Shown here in pieces: positions 14,837-23,015 of a stretch of 34,041 bases of DNA. The notes beneath the pieces were generated by a model. That model was not told the origin of the DNA and ran no database searches. It was given only the letters and a program-made list of their open reading frames with translations. The translations under genes and the position numbers were made by a program. Origin of the DNA: Sterolibacterium sp964437515 (GTDB taxonomy: Bacteria; Pseudomonadota; Gammaproteobacteria; Burkholderiales; Rhodocyclaceae); contig CAYTHB010000028.1 of assembly GCA_964437515.1 (NCBI GenBank), forward strand, positions 1 through 34,041, written 5' to 3'. The stretch's first letter is position 1. Each line of letters begins with the position of its first letter.

Positions 14837-16167
14837 ATCACCAGCCACGAGTTGCCATCATCGGCGCAGGCTATGCAGGCATGGCCGCCGCCGTAGAACT
14901 GATTGAACACGATATTTCTGTTTCTGTTTTTGAAACTTCTCGCCAACTAGGCGGGCGTGCGCGTGCCGTCACTTTGCCCGAGATGACGGTCGATAATGGT
15001 CAGCACATCCTGATTGGCGCTTATCGAGAAACCCTGCGGCTCATGAAAATGGTGGGCGCAACTCCCGAACAGCTGCTTCAACGTTTGCCGCTCACGCTCG
15101 ACTATCCGGGAAAACTGCGCATCGCAGCCCCTAAACTGCCTGCACCTTTGCATCTGGCCTGGGCATTGTTATTGGCTCAAGGACTGAACTGGCGCGAAAA
15201 ACGTGCCGCCATCGGATTCATGCAATCGATGAAATCCACTCAATTCCGTCTGAACGAAGATATGACGGTGGCCGCCTTGCTGGATCAACACCAGCAACCC
15301 GCCCGACTGCGTGAATATCTCTGGAATGCGCTATGTGTCGCTGCACTGAACACACCGGCAGACGAGGCTTCGGCACAGATTTTTCTCAATGTCTTGCGCG
15401 ATACTTTGGCCAGCGACCGCGCCGCCAGCGATTTGCTACTGCCGCGTGTTGATCTGGGGGCTTTGTTTCCCGAACCGGCGGCACGTCATGTCATGGCACG
15501 AGGCGGTGAGATTCACCGTTCAACCGCCGTTGGGGGCATCACAGGCGAATCCGACGCATTTTCACTGCACGATAACAGCCCGGAAAAGAAACCCTTGGGG
15601 CGGTACAGCCACGTCATTTGCGCGGTAGCACCCTACCATCTGCGCGCCTTGCTCGAAAATCAACCTGCATTGGATGACACGCTGCAACAAACAGATCGCC
15701 TCGAATATCAACCCATCGTCACCTGTTATCTGGCCTATCCAGTGCCCGTCACCTTGCCGGAACCCATGATCGGGATTGCAAATGGGGTGACACAATGGCT
15801 GTTCGATCGTCCGCGCATCCTGAAGCCCGCTCCTCCTGACAGCCCTCCCGGATTATTGGCTGCCGTCATCAGCGCCCGAGGTCGCCATCTGGATCTCTCC
15901 CAAACCGAACTCACACAGCGGATCCATGAAGAAGTGCGCCAGATCATAGGGGATATCCCTCAGCCACTCTGGTCACGCGTCATCACTGAAAAACGGGCAA
16001 CCTGGGCTTGCAAGCCGCACACCTCTCGTCCTGCCATGTCCACTCCGCTATCCGGCTTGCTGCTGGCAGGCGATTATGTCGAAGGGGAATACCCCGGCAC
16101 TATCGAGGGTGCTGTTCGAAGTGGTGTGAGTGCAGCACACAAAACCTTGAACTTTGATGTGCGCTAA
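14833..16167 (+). CDS. hpnE: Hydroxysqualene dehydroxylase HpnE (FAD-dependent)
   Basis: Reduces hydroxysqualene to squalene, completing the three-enzyme route. The 444-residue protein is of the amine-oxidase/phytoene-desaturase flavoprotein fold. It has an N-terminal dinucleotide-binding motif GAGYAGMAAA at about 12-21, then ETSRQLGGRAR (the GGR stretch typical of this fold), and a C-terminal FAD motif near GLLLAGDYVEGEYPGTIEGA. The start overlaps the hpnD stop. Squalene made here would normally feed a squalene-hopene cyclase to hopanoids; no cyclase is in this window. Confidence 0.93.
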   Translation: MNHQPRVAIIGAGYAGMAAAVELIEHDISVSVFETSRQLGGRARAVTLPEMTVDNGQHILIGAYRETLRLMKMVGATPEQLLQRLPLTLDYPGKLRIAAPKLPAPLHLAWALLLAQGLNWREKRAAIGFMQSMKSTQFRLNEDMTVAALLDQHQQPARLREYLWNALCVAALNTPADEASAQIFLNVLRDTLASDRAASDLLLPRVDLGALFPEPAARHVMARGGEIHRSTAVGGITGESDAFSLHDNSPEKKPLGRYSHVICAVAPYHLRALLENQPALDDTLQQTDRLEYQPIVTCYLAYPVPVTLPEPMIGIANGVTQWLFDRPRILKPAPPDSPPGLLAAVISARGRHLDLSQTELTQRIHEEVRQIIGDIPQPLWSRVITEKRATWACKPHTSRPAMSTPLSGLLLAGDYVEGEYPGTIEGAVRSGVSAAHKTLNFDVR

Positions 16168-16296
16168 ACAAATGCATACAAAATCATCATCGGAGCCTTC
16201 GTTTTTTGACGTAATATGCGCGGTTTGCTTCATTCCTCACCCTTTCCCCTTTTACCCTCCAACCCATCACTCCACTCACGTTTCCAAGGATTTCGC

Positions 16297-17262
16297 ATGA
16301 ACGCCCACTTCCGCCTGTTGACCCGCTCGACTGTTTCAGCATTGACGCTGGCCTTAGTACTCACCGCCTGCAATAGCCAAAACTCCGCATCCCCTGCTGC
16401 CGGATCGTCTGCGTCTGCGACCGCAAGCGCATCCAGCAAAGCAGTGGCAGCCACGGTGAATGGCACACCCATCATGGAAGAGAATCTGGATCTTGTATTG
16501 CAACGCGTCGGCAGTCAGAACCCCGGGCAGGCAAATAGTCCAGAAATGCGGAAAATGATCCTCGATCAGATGATCATGCAAACCTTGACCGCGCAAGAAG
16601 CCCAGAAAAAGGGACTGGACAAGAAGCCCGACATCGCCAGCCAGCTTGAACTGACCCGTCAGTCCGTCTTGTCCAATGCCTATTTGCAGGACTACATGTC
16701 TCACGATGCCATTACCGATCAGGCATTGAATGCGGAATACGAAAAAATCAAGCCCCAGCTGGCAGCACCTGAATACAAGGCGCGTCATATTCTTGTCAAA
16801 GAAGAAAGCCTAGCCAACGATCTCCTCGCCCAGATCAAGAAAAACCCAAAAGCCTTTGAAAGCCTTGCCAAGGCCAACTCTCTGGATCCCGGCTCCAAGG
16901 TGCGCGGTGGCGATCTGGGCTGGTTTGATGCCCGCTCGATGGTGCCTGAGTTTGGTGAAGCCGTGGGTAAGCTTGAAAAGGGGCAAATGACCCAGACTCC
17001 CATCAAGACCCAGTTTGGCTATCACATCATCGTGCTGGACGACAAACGCCAGAAGGATGTTCCGCCGCTCGACCAGATCAAGCCCATGCTCAAGCAGCAG
17101 ATGCAGCAGGATGCCATCAAGAAAATGCTGGAAGATCTACGCGCCAAGGCCAAGGTGGACATCACACCGGTTGCCAACGCAACGACACCCACTCCAGCAC
17201 CCGCTGCAAGCCCTAAACCCGCAGAGGCACAACCCGCTCCTGCTCCTGCTGAAAAGAAATAA
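16297..17262 (+). CDS. Parvulin-type peptidyl-prolyl isomerase lipoprotein
   Basis: A 321-residue extracytoplasmic foldase. It starts with a signal peptide ending in a lipobox (LTAC, lipidated C25), followed by a Ser/Ala-rich linker, a SurA-N-like helical region (about 50-155), and a PpiC/parvulin domain (about 159-253). The domain shows RHILVK, GGDLGWF, MVPEFG and FGYHIIVLDD. A Lys-rich helix and a Pro/Ala-rich tail follow to the end. It resembles PrsA or EpsD-type (exosortase-associated) lipoprotein PPIases. Lacking EPS genes nearby, I call only the family. The ATG at 16297 has CAAGGA 6 bases upstream; an earlier in-frame ATG at 16216 would destroy the signal peptide. A strong inverted repeat follows the stop. 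Confidence 0.88.
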   Translation: MNAHFRLLTRSTVSALTLALVLTACNSQNSASPAAGSSASATASASSKAVAATVNGTPIMEENLDLVLQRVGSQNPGQANSPEMRKMILDQMIMQTLTAQEAQKKGLDKKPDIASQLELTRQSVLSNAYLQDYMSHDAITDQALNAEYEKIKPQLAAPEYKARHILVKEESLANDLLAQIKKNPKAFESLAKANSLDPGSKVRGGDLGWFDARSMVPEFGEAVGKLEKGQMTQTPIKTQFGYHIIVLDDKRQKDVPPLDQIKPMLKQQMQQDAIKKMLEDLRAKAKVDITPVANATTPTPAPAASPKPAEAQPAPAPAEKK

Positions 17263-17281
17263 CCCTGTCCAGCCACACGTC

Positions 17282-17320
17282 AAACCGAACGATATTCAGC
17301 CCATGAAGATCGTTCGGTTT
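17282..17320 (+). terminator. Perfect 12-bp inverted repeat after the PPIase gene
   Basis: AAACCGAACGAT and ATCGTTCGGTTT enclose a 15-base loop, 19 bases after the PPIase stop. No T-run follows the stem (GCTGCTATT), so it could be a weak terminator, an mRNA-stabilising hairpin or a protein-binding palindrome. It separates the PPIase from the next gene. Confidence 0.5.
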
Positions 17321-17363
17321 GCTGCTATTGCACCCATAGCACTCATAGCCTTCGCATATCCCC

Positions 17364-17900
17364 ATGCCTCTCTATGCTTTAGCAGATCGCATTCCTCACT
17401 GCGCGCCTGATAGCTGGGTTGCGGACAATGCCACGATCATTGGTTCCGTGATCCTCGAATCCTGTGCCAGTGTTTTCTTTGGTGCCGTGATACGGGGCGA
17501 TACCGATCTCATCACCATCGGGGAGCGCACCAATATTCAGGACAATGCCGTATTGCATACCGATGCTGGCATCCAGCTCACGCTGGGCAAGCGCATCATC
17601 GTCGGGCATCAAGCCATGCTGCATGGCTGTACGGTAGGCGATGGCGCATTGATCGGCATCGGTGCCATCATTCTCAATGGTGCACACATTGGTGCGCACA
17701 GCATCGTCGCCGCAGGAGCCATGATTCCGGAAGGCAAGGTTTATCCGCCCTACTCCCTCATTCTGGGCTCACCCGGCAAGGTCGTGCGTTCGATTACAGA
17801 AGCCGAAGCTCAGGCATTGATGCAAGGTGCCGATGCGTATGTCACGCGCTGGCAAGGGTATCAAAACGAATTGCGTTGTATTACACCGACCTCGGTTTAG
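17364..17900 (+). CDS. Gamma-carbonic-anhydrase-like hexapeptide protein (YrdA family)
   Basis: A 178-residue left-handed beta-helix protein with repeated hexapeptides. The three metal-binding histidines H65, H82 and H87 have the spacing of gamma-class carbonic anhydrases (VLHTDAG, VGHQAMLHG). The family includes YrdA, PaaY and CaiE, many of which have little or no carbonic anhydrase activity, so I cannot assert the reaction. Trimeric and cytoplasmic by family. The ATG at 17364 places the first strand at once; there is no strong ribosome binding site. It converges on aspA with only 46 bases between the stops. Confidence 0.88.
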   Translation: MPLYALADRIPHCAPDSWVADNATIIGSVILESCASVFFGAVIRGDTDLITIGERTNIQDNAVLHTDAGIQLTLGKRIIVGHQAMLHGCTVGDGALIGIGAIILNGAHIGAHSIVAAGAMIPEGKVYPPYSLILGSPGKVVRSITEAEAQALMQGADAYVTRWQGYQNELRCITPTSV

Positions 17901-17910
17901 AGGTTTTTGC

Positions 17911-17934
17911 GTTTTCGCGTTTTCGCATTTTCGA
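17911..17934 (+). repeat. Three tandem octamers between convergent genes
   Basis: GTTTTCGC, GTTTTCGC and ATTTTCGA follow one another directly. They are followed by a TTTTCG/CGAAAA hairpin (about 17928-17946) that might act as a weak bidirectional terminator between the gamma-carbonic-anhydrase-like gene and aspA. Confidence 0.4.
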
Positions 17935-17946
17935 GAAATCCGAAAA

Positions 17947-19359
17947 TCAAACAGATTCCGGACGCGGTGCCGTCAGGGATTCGACACGCAGTGCCTCATC
18001 CAGTGCGGCCTTGTCCATCAGCCCCGCTTCCAACACCAGTTCGGCGACTCCTCGCCCTGTTTGCAATGCTTCACGCGCAATACGCGTCGCATTTTCGTAG
18101 CCAATATAGGGATTGAGTGCAGTGGCCAGTCCCGCTGAGTTATGCACCCGCTCGGCCAGCAAGGAGACATTGGCAGTGATGCCTGCCACACAGTGACGCG
18201 ACAGCGTGCGGCAACCTGCAGCCAGATGCTGGATACTTTTGAACAAACTATGCGCGATGATGGGTTCAAACGCATTGAGCTGAAGCTGCCCCGCTTCCGA
18301 AGCCATCGAAATGGTGATGTCATTACCAATGACTTCGTAGGCAATCTGATTGACGACCTCCGGAATAATGGGATTCACCTTGCCTGGCATGATGCTGGAA
18401 CCAGCGGCGCGAGGAGGCAGATTGATTTCATTGAAACCCGCTTGCGGCCCGCTGGAAAGCAGACGTAGATCGTTACACGTCTTGGACAGTTTGCAGGCTA
18501 CACGCTTGAGCACGCCCGAAAGTTGAACAAAAGCGCCTGTATCCTGCGTGGCCTCAACTAGGTTTTCTGCTGAAATCAAAGGCAATTCCGTTAATTCAGC
18601 CAGATACTGTACTGCCAGCTTGGAATAACGAATATCAGTATTGATGCCTGTGCCGATCGCCGTCGCTCCCAGATTGATTTCACGAATCAGGCTGATTGCC
18701 TCACCCAGACGCGACTCATCTTCACCCAGCATGACGGCATAGGTGGAAAATTCCTGCCCCAAGGTCATGGGCACCGCATCCTGTAACTGGGTGCGCCCCA
18801 ATTTCAATACATCCTGAAACTCATGCGCCTTGGCAGAAAAAGCCAGGCGCAGCTCGGCCATCGCATCCAGTAATTCACGAATCGCAAAGCAGGCCGCCAC
18901 AGATAATGCCGTGGGATAAACGTCATTGGTACTCTGCGACATATTGACGTGGTTAATAGGATGAAGCCGGGCGTAATCCCCTCGTACCGAGCCCAAGATT
19001 TCCAGCGCACGATTACAGATGACTTCATTGGCATTCATATTGGTCGATGTTCCCGCCCCGCCCTGAATCACATCCACCACAAACTGATCGTGCAAGGCAC
19101 CCCCAGCGATTTCACGGCAGGCTGAAATAATGGCTTCTGCCAATGCCGGTTCCAGCTCGCCCAAATCACGGTTGGCCAACGCCGCCGCTTCCTTGACCAA
19201 AGCCAGCGCACGAACCAGATCGGGATAAGTGCTAATGGCCTGCCCCGTAATAGGAAAATTCTCCATCGCACGCAGCGTGTGGATGCCCCAATAAGCCGCA
19301 TCTGGAATGGCGCGTTCTCCCAAGAGATCATGCTCGACACGCATTGCCTTCACTTTCAT
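17947..19359 (-). CDS. aspA: Aspartate ammonia-lyase (aspartase)
   Basis: Converts L-aspartate to fumarate and ammonia. The 470-residue protein resembles E. coli AspA (478) along its whole length: EHDLLGERAIPDAAYWG near the start, GGAGTSTNMNANEV at about 100-113, SQSTNDVYPT at 141-150, GRTQLQDAVPMTLGQEF, and the superfamily signature GSSIMPGKVNP at 320-330 with catalytic S321. PEVVNQIAYEVIGND after the signature is of the aspartase type rather than class II fumarase (FumC). I chose the ATG at 19359 (GGGGG upstream) over an in-frame start at 19395. A further ATG five codons in is possible. It follows the yceI-like gene by 42 bases on the same strand, so the two may be co-transcribed. Confidence 0.92.
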   Translation of the reverse strand: MKVKAMRVEHDLLGERAIPDAAYWGIHTLRAMENFPITGQAISTYPDLVRALALVKEAAALANRDLGELEPALAEAIISACREIAGGALHDQFVVDVIQGGAGTSTNMNANEVICNRALEILGSVRGDYARLHPINHVNMSQSTNDVYPTALSVAACFAIRELLDAMAELRLAFSAKAHEFQDVLKLGRTQLQDAVPMTLGQEFSTYAVMLGEDESRLGEAISLIREINLGATAIGTGINTDIRYSKLAVQYLAELTELPLISAENLVEATQDTGAFVQLSGVLKRVACKLSKTCNDLRLLSSGPQAGFNEINLPPRAAGSSIMPGKVNPIIPEVVNQIAYEVIGNDITISMASEAGQLQLNAFEPIIAHSLFKSIQHLAAGCRTLSRHCVAGITANVSLLAERVHNSAGLATALNPYIGYENATRIAREALQTGRGVAELVLEAGLMDKAALDEALRVESLTAPRPESV

Positions 19360-19401
19360 GATGCCCCCCGTCTCGACAACAAAAATCTCGGCCAATATGC
19401 G

Positions 19402-19950
19402 TTATTTCTGATTGACAATCCTGAACTTGATGAGCACCTCATCTGCCACCGTGGTGGTGTCTTTCCAAGCACCATCTCCAATCCGATACTGGAGCCGCCG
19501 AATGGGCAGGGTTCCCTCAAAAACCTGCAGCTTTGCCTCATTACGAATGATGAAAGGAATCGTAACGGGTAAAGTAATACCTTTAAGCGTAAGCTTGCCC
19601 GTCGCTTCAAAACGTCCCGAACCTACAGTGCGGATCGTATCACTCACAAAAACCGACTTAGGGTAACGCGCCACATCCAGCCATTCGGTATTCAATGCCT
19701 CACGGGTGAATTCTTCTCCCCCCAGATCAAAGCTGGCGATATCCATCTCAACGCGCGCCGACCCTGAGCCTGGCTTACCCGGATCAAAGCTGACCTGCGC
19801 AGAAAAACGTTTGAAACGCCCCTCGACAGCAACGCCCATTTGCTTTGAAACAGCAACGACACTGCTGCGATTGACATCAACTTGGGCGTATGCCGGAAAC
19901 AAAGCCAGCACAATCGCCACACCCAAAAAAAGCACTCTTGATATCTTCAT
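19402..19950 (-). CDS. YceI-family periplasmic protein
   Basis: A 182-residue protein with a clear signal peptide (MKISRVLFLGVAIVLALFPAYA, cleavage after AYA). It is followed by a YceI-like lipocalin-type beta barrel, including the FDLGGEEFTREALNTEWLD, YPKSVFVS and KGITLPVTIPF stretches typical of the family. YceI proteins bind polyisoprenoid-type lipids in the periplasm. Notably, the window also has squalene synthesis genes, although not in the same operon. The unusual start of the mature part (VDVNRSSVVAVSKQMGV) differs from the usual D-x-x-H-S-x-V-x-F opening. Physiological role unknown. Located just upstream of aspA on the same strand. Confidence 0.85.
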   Translation of the reverse strand: MKISRVLFLGVAIVLALFPAYAQVDVNRSSVVAVSKQMGVAVEGRFKRFSAQVSFDPGKPGSGSARVEMDIASFDLGGEEFTREALNTEWLDVARYPKSVFVSDTIRTVGSGRFEATGKLTLKGITLPVTIPFIIRNEAKLQVFEGTLPIRRLQYRIGDGAWKDTTTVADEVLIKFRIVNQK

Positions 19951-20083
19951 AAATCAAATTCAGACACAAACCCGAAGCGTACAAAATACCATCATTTCAT
20001 CCAAAGTACTTCATATTTGAAGTGCGTTTTTCAGGTCGAATAGTCCAAACAGTCCACCTGAACACACGATGTCCAAATATCAA

Positions 20084-20117
20084 AAAAAACGGGAAGCCCG
20101 AAGGCTTCCCGTTTTTT
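20084..20117. terminator. Strong bidirectional intrinsic terminator
   Basis: AAAAAACGGGAAGCC and GGCTTCCCGTTTTTT form a perfect 15-bp stem with loop CGAA. On the minus strand it lies 17 bases past the stop of the small Ala/Lys-rich gene and would end its transcript. The T-runs on both sides allow termination in either direction. Confidence 0.93.
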
Positions 20118-20134
20118 GATGCGTGTGCCTGGAA

Positions 20135-20389
20135 TTACTTGGCAGCAGCAGCGGGAGCAGCAGCATCAGCAGCGGGTGCAGCAGCCTTGTCTTCAGCCTT
20201 CTTAGCCTTCTTGTGCTTCTTGTGCTTCTTTGCCTTGGGTGCATCAGCTGCGGGAGCAGCGGCAGCATCAGCAGCGGGCGCTGCAGCAGCCGGAGCAGCA
20301 GCCTTCTCGGCAGCCTTGGGGGCATCAGTTGCGAAAGCGGTGGAAGCAGCAAAGGCGGTGGCCAGGAGGACGGACAACAGCTTGTTCAT
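20135..20389 (-). CDS. Small secreted Ala/Lys-rich low-complexity protein
   Basis: 84 residues, with a convincing signal peptide (MNKLLSVLLATAFAASTAFA, cleavage after AFA). The mature part is almost entirely Ala, Pro, Lys and Asp in repeated AAAPAADA-type blocks, interrupted by a basic KAKKHKKHKKAKKAEDK segment. No globular domain is recognisable. Ala/Lys/Pro-rich periplasmic peptides like this are frequent in betaproteobacteria and often abundant; histone-like, acid-stress (Asr-like) or envelope-associated roles are conceivable but not shown. The ATG at 20389 has AAAGG upstream. It is monocistronic, closed by a strong terminator, which suggests high expression. The plus strand also lacks stops here, but this is an effect of composition. 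Confidence 0.8.
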   Translation of the reverse strand: MNKLLSVLLATAFAASTAFATDAPKAAEKAAAPAAAAPAADAAAAPAADAPKAKKHKKHKKAKKAEDKAAAPAADAAAPAAAAK

Positions 20390-20622
20390 TTTTATTACCT
20401 TTCGAAAGTAAGTTTTGTAATGAGACACGGCGAACTACCTGTTCTTGTGTCAGCTCGAATAACGCAAGTCACACCATTTTGCTGACAGGCGATTTGCAAC
20501 AAAAGATTTCTTATTTTTGTACATTTGCCTCTTTTATATCCGCTTTTTCAAAACAGGCTCCATACCCAGTACGCCATCGTCTTGAGCGTCCAACATTACA
20601 CCGTGCGAATAAAAATGATGAC

Positions 20623-21456
20623 TTACAGCTTCTGTGCACGAAGTTGATATTGCAACTTGCGCTGGGCTAGTTTCATGCCAATCGCAATCACCACGAGCAC
20701 TACGCCATAAAAAATCAGTTGCATACCTGCCGGGCGCGCATCGTAGCCAATCAGCCCCCGCAGCAACAGCCCCATCACCGATGTTTCTGAAATCCATTCA
20801 GAGGTATCCCACATAGGTGCTGCCAGACTGGGTAGAACGTCTGCCTGAATCAGGAATCGCGCAGACTGAGAAGCCATGCCGGCCGCCAGCAATAACACCA
20901 GCAAGCCGGTCGCGCCAAAGAACCAACGCATGGGAATACGAAGCAAACCCGCATAAAGGGTATATCCCACAGCCACACCCAAAGCCAGCCCCGACAAGCT
21001 GCCCAACCACATCGCACTCGCTTTACCTGCGTCTGCCGCAGCAATACCGTACAGGAACAATACGGTCTCGGCTCCTTCCCTCAACACCGCCAAGCCTACG
21101 ACAATCAGCAATATGGAACATTCACGCTGTCCATCTCGTATGGATTGCCCGACAGAACGGGCATCAGCTGCCAGAGCCGCACCATGCGAGGACATCCAGA
21201 TGTTATGCCAGGCCAGCATGACGACCGCGATACCCAAAACACCTGCATTAAACAACTCCTGTCCAATGCCACTGGCCATCTGTCCGATTACATCCATAAA
21301 AACAGCAACTAGCCCTGCACCCAGCAAACCAAGCACAACGCCACCCGCTAACCAGCGATTACGCCCCGGGATGGCGCGCGTAGCCGCAGCGAGTATACCG
21401 ATCAAAAGAGCCGCCTCAAGAACTTCACGAAATACTATAACTAAAGAGCCTAACAT
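20623..21456 (-). CDS. FTR1-family iron permease
   Basis: Inner-membrane protein of 277 residues with about seven hydrophobic segments. It has the two family motifs that carry the iron: REVLE at 10-14 in the first helix and REGAE at 126-130 in the fourth. E. coli EfeU is the closest well-known relative (ferrous iron uptake, often with EfeO/EfeB). No partner gene (EfeO, EfeB, P19 or a multicopper oxidase) is adjacent here. I chose the ATG at 21456 because GGAGT lies 7 bases upstream; an in-frame ATG six codons earlier includes that site. A strong Fur-box match lies 56 bases upstream, so iron repression is likely. Confidence 0.9.
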   Translation of the reverse strand: MLGSLVIVFREVLEAALLIGILAAATRAIPGRNRWLAGGVVLGLLGAGLVAVFMDVIGQMASGIGQELFNAGVLGIAVVMLAWHNIWMSSHGAALAADARSVGQSIRDGQRECSILLIVVGLAVLREGAETVLFLYGIAAADAGKASAMWLGSLSGLALGVAVGYTLYAGLLRIPMRWFFGATGLLVLLLAAGMASQSARFLIQADVLPSLAAPMWDTSEWISETSVMGLLLRGLIGYDARPAGMQLIFYGVVLVVIAIGMKLAQRKLQYQLRAQKL

Positions 21457-21511
21457 ACTGTTACTCCAATACATTCATACGCACAGTGCGCAAAATAATA
21501 TCTACCAATCA

Positions 21512-21530
21512 GCTAATGATAACCATTCTC
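21512..21530 (-). promoter_or_regulatory. Fur box upstream of the iron permease gene
   Basis: GCTAATGATAACCATTCTC matches 16 of 19 positions of the consensus GATAATGATAATCATTATC. It lies 56 bases before the FTR1 start and after the lplT stop, where a promoter for FTR1 would be. The neighbouring ATTGATAATAAC extends the match in a shifted register, as is common at Fur sites. Confidence 0.85.
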
Positions 21531-21582
21531 ATTGATAATAACAAGCCACTCATCTGCATCATCTGCTTTGCATTTTCATGGC

Positions 21583-22845
21583 TCAATGCTTTGAATCTTC
21601 CAACTGTGCAACGGCATCGAACTGACGCTGATTATGCAGGTGGTGCTGTTGTATCAACACCATGATGCCAATGATGCACAAAGCGAAAATGGTAATGATG
21701 ATCTGTATGTGAAGTTGCGCCATCACCATGACCGCATACAGTCCTGTCATGATCAGGATGGAGAGATTTTCATTGAAGTTTTGTACCGCAATGGAATGCC
21801 CCGCCCCCATCAGGACATGACCGCGATGCTGTAACAAGGCATTCATGGGGACAACAAAGAAGCCTGACAAAGCACCTATGAGTATCAGCAAGGGCACTGC
21901 AATGCGAATATCCCGAACAAAAACCATGGCAATGACGACAAGCCCCATGGCTGCTCCCAATGGAATCACCTTGACCGATTTTCGAAGAGAAATCATCTTG
22001 GCCGCCAGCACAGCTCCCACCGCCACACCCAAAGCCACGACGCCCTGTAGCAAACTGGCTTTGGAAAGATCCAGTGACAAGGCATCCGCCGCCCAGTCCA
22101 GCACAATGAATTGCAATGTTGCGCCAGCACCCCAAAACAGTGTTGTCACCGCTAGCGATATCTGCCCCAATTTGTCACGCCACAGCAAACGCAGACAATG
22201 ATTGAAATCATGAAGAAGATATAAGGGGTTACGCTTGAGAACATGATGCGACACACCGGTATTCGGCACATAAAGATTAAAAAGTGCCGCAATCAGGTAG
22301 AGGATACCGATTACCAGTAAATTCATTTCAACCACCGTATCGATGCCCGTATCGATAAACGGAAAATCGAAAGACAAGAGGCTTTGGGCAATATCTGGTT
22401 TGATGAGCATTCCGCCGAGTGCCGTCCCCAGAATAATTGCCAGCACCGTCAAACCTTCAATCCATCCATTGGCGGCAACCAGCAATCGGGGAGGCAGAAG
22501 TTCAGTCAATATGCCATATTTTGCCGGTGAATACGCAGCGGCTCCCAAACCGACAACGGCATAAGCCACTAGGGGATGAACATCAAGAAACATCAGCATG
22601 CATCCAAATACCTTGATGCCATTACTGATAAACATGACTTTGCCCTTGGGCATGGAATCAGCAAAAGCACCGACAAAAGCAGCCAGCAGAACGTATGACA
22701 ACGTAAAAAACGTTTTCAACAGCGGCGCATAGCTTTCAGGCGCATGCATGTCGCGCAGGATGGCGATGGCCGCAATGAGAAGCGCGTTATCGGCCAGCGC
22801 AGAAAAAAACTGCGCTGCCATGATGATATAAAAACCAAAAGTCAT
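21583..22845 (-). CDS. lplT: Lysophospholipid transporter LplT
   Basis: A 12-helix MFS transporter of 420 residues that flips lysophospholipids (chiefly lyso-PE) inward across the inner membrane for re-acylation. Close resemblance to E. coli LplT is visible in AQFFSALADNALL near the start, GAAAYSPAKYGILTELLP, LFWGAGATLQF and the GFFVVPMNALLQHRGH segment. The acyltransferase partner (Aas) is not adjacent here, nor fused. The ATG at 22845 is the best start by alignment with the family, although no good ribosome binding site is visible. A longer frame would need a TTG at 22920. It lies downstream of alaS on the same strand, with 170 bases between. Confidence 0.9.
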   Translation of the reverse strand: MTFGFYIIMAAQFFSALADNALLIAAIAILRDMHAPESYAPLLKTFFTLSYVLLAAFVGAFADSMPKGKVMFISNGIKVFGCMLMFLDVHPLVAYAVVGLGAAAYSPAKYGILTELLPPRLLVAANGWIEGLTVLAIILGTALGGMLIKPDIAQSLLSFDFPFIDTGIDTVVEMNLLVIGILYLIAALFNLYVPNTGVSHHVLKRNPLYLLHDFNHCLRLLWRDKLGQISLAVTTLFWGAGATLQFIVLDWAADALSLDLSKASLLQGVVALGVAVGAVLAAKMISLRKSVKVIPLGAAMGLVVIAMVFVRDIRIAVPLLILIGALSGFFVVPMNALLQHRGHVLMGAGHSIAVQNFNENLSILIMTGLYAVMVMAQLHIQIIITIFALCIIGIMVLIQQHHLHNQRQFDAVAQLEDSKH

Positions 22846-23015
22846 TCGTAGCGGGAAACGAGCCCCTGTAAAGGGTAAACCGGATAAATTGGGTAAGGCA
22901 GGATAGCAAATACTACCCAATGAAATTGACCACCGCGCAACATCCCTATAAACGACGCGGTTGATAACATGAAGCTTTGTATCCTGCCAGACAACAAACT
23001 AATGCGTGTGAAAAA

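Noticed and set aside
20022..20485. Ala/Ser/Gly-rich open frames on the plus strand
   Set aside because: They are reverse readings of the low-complexity Ala/Lys-rich gene, which has a signal peptide, ribosome binding site and terminator on the minus strand.
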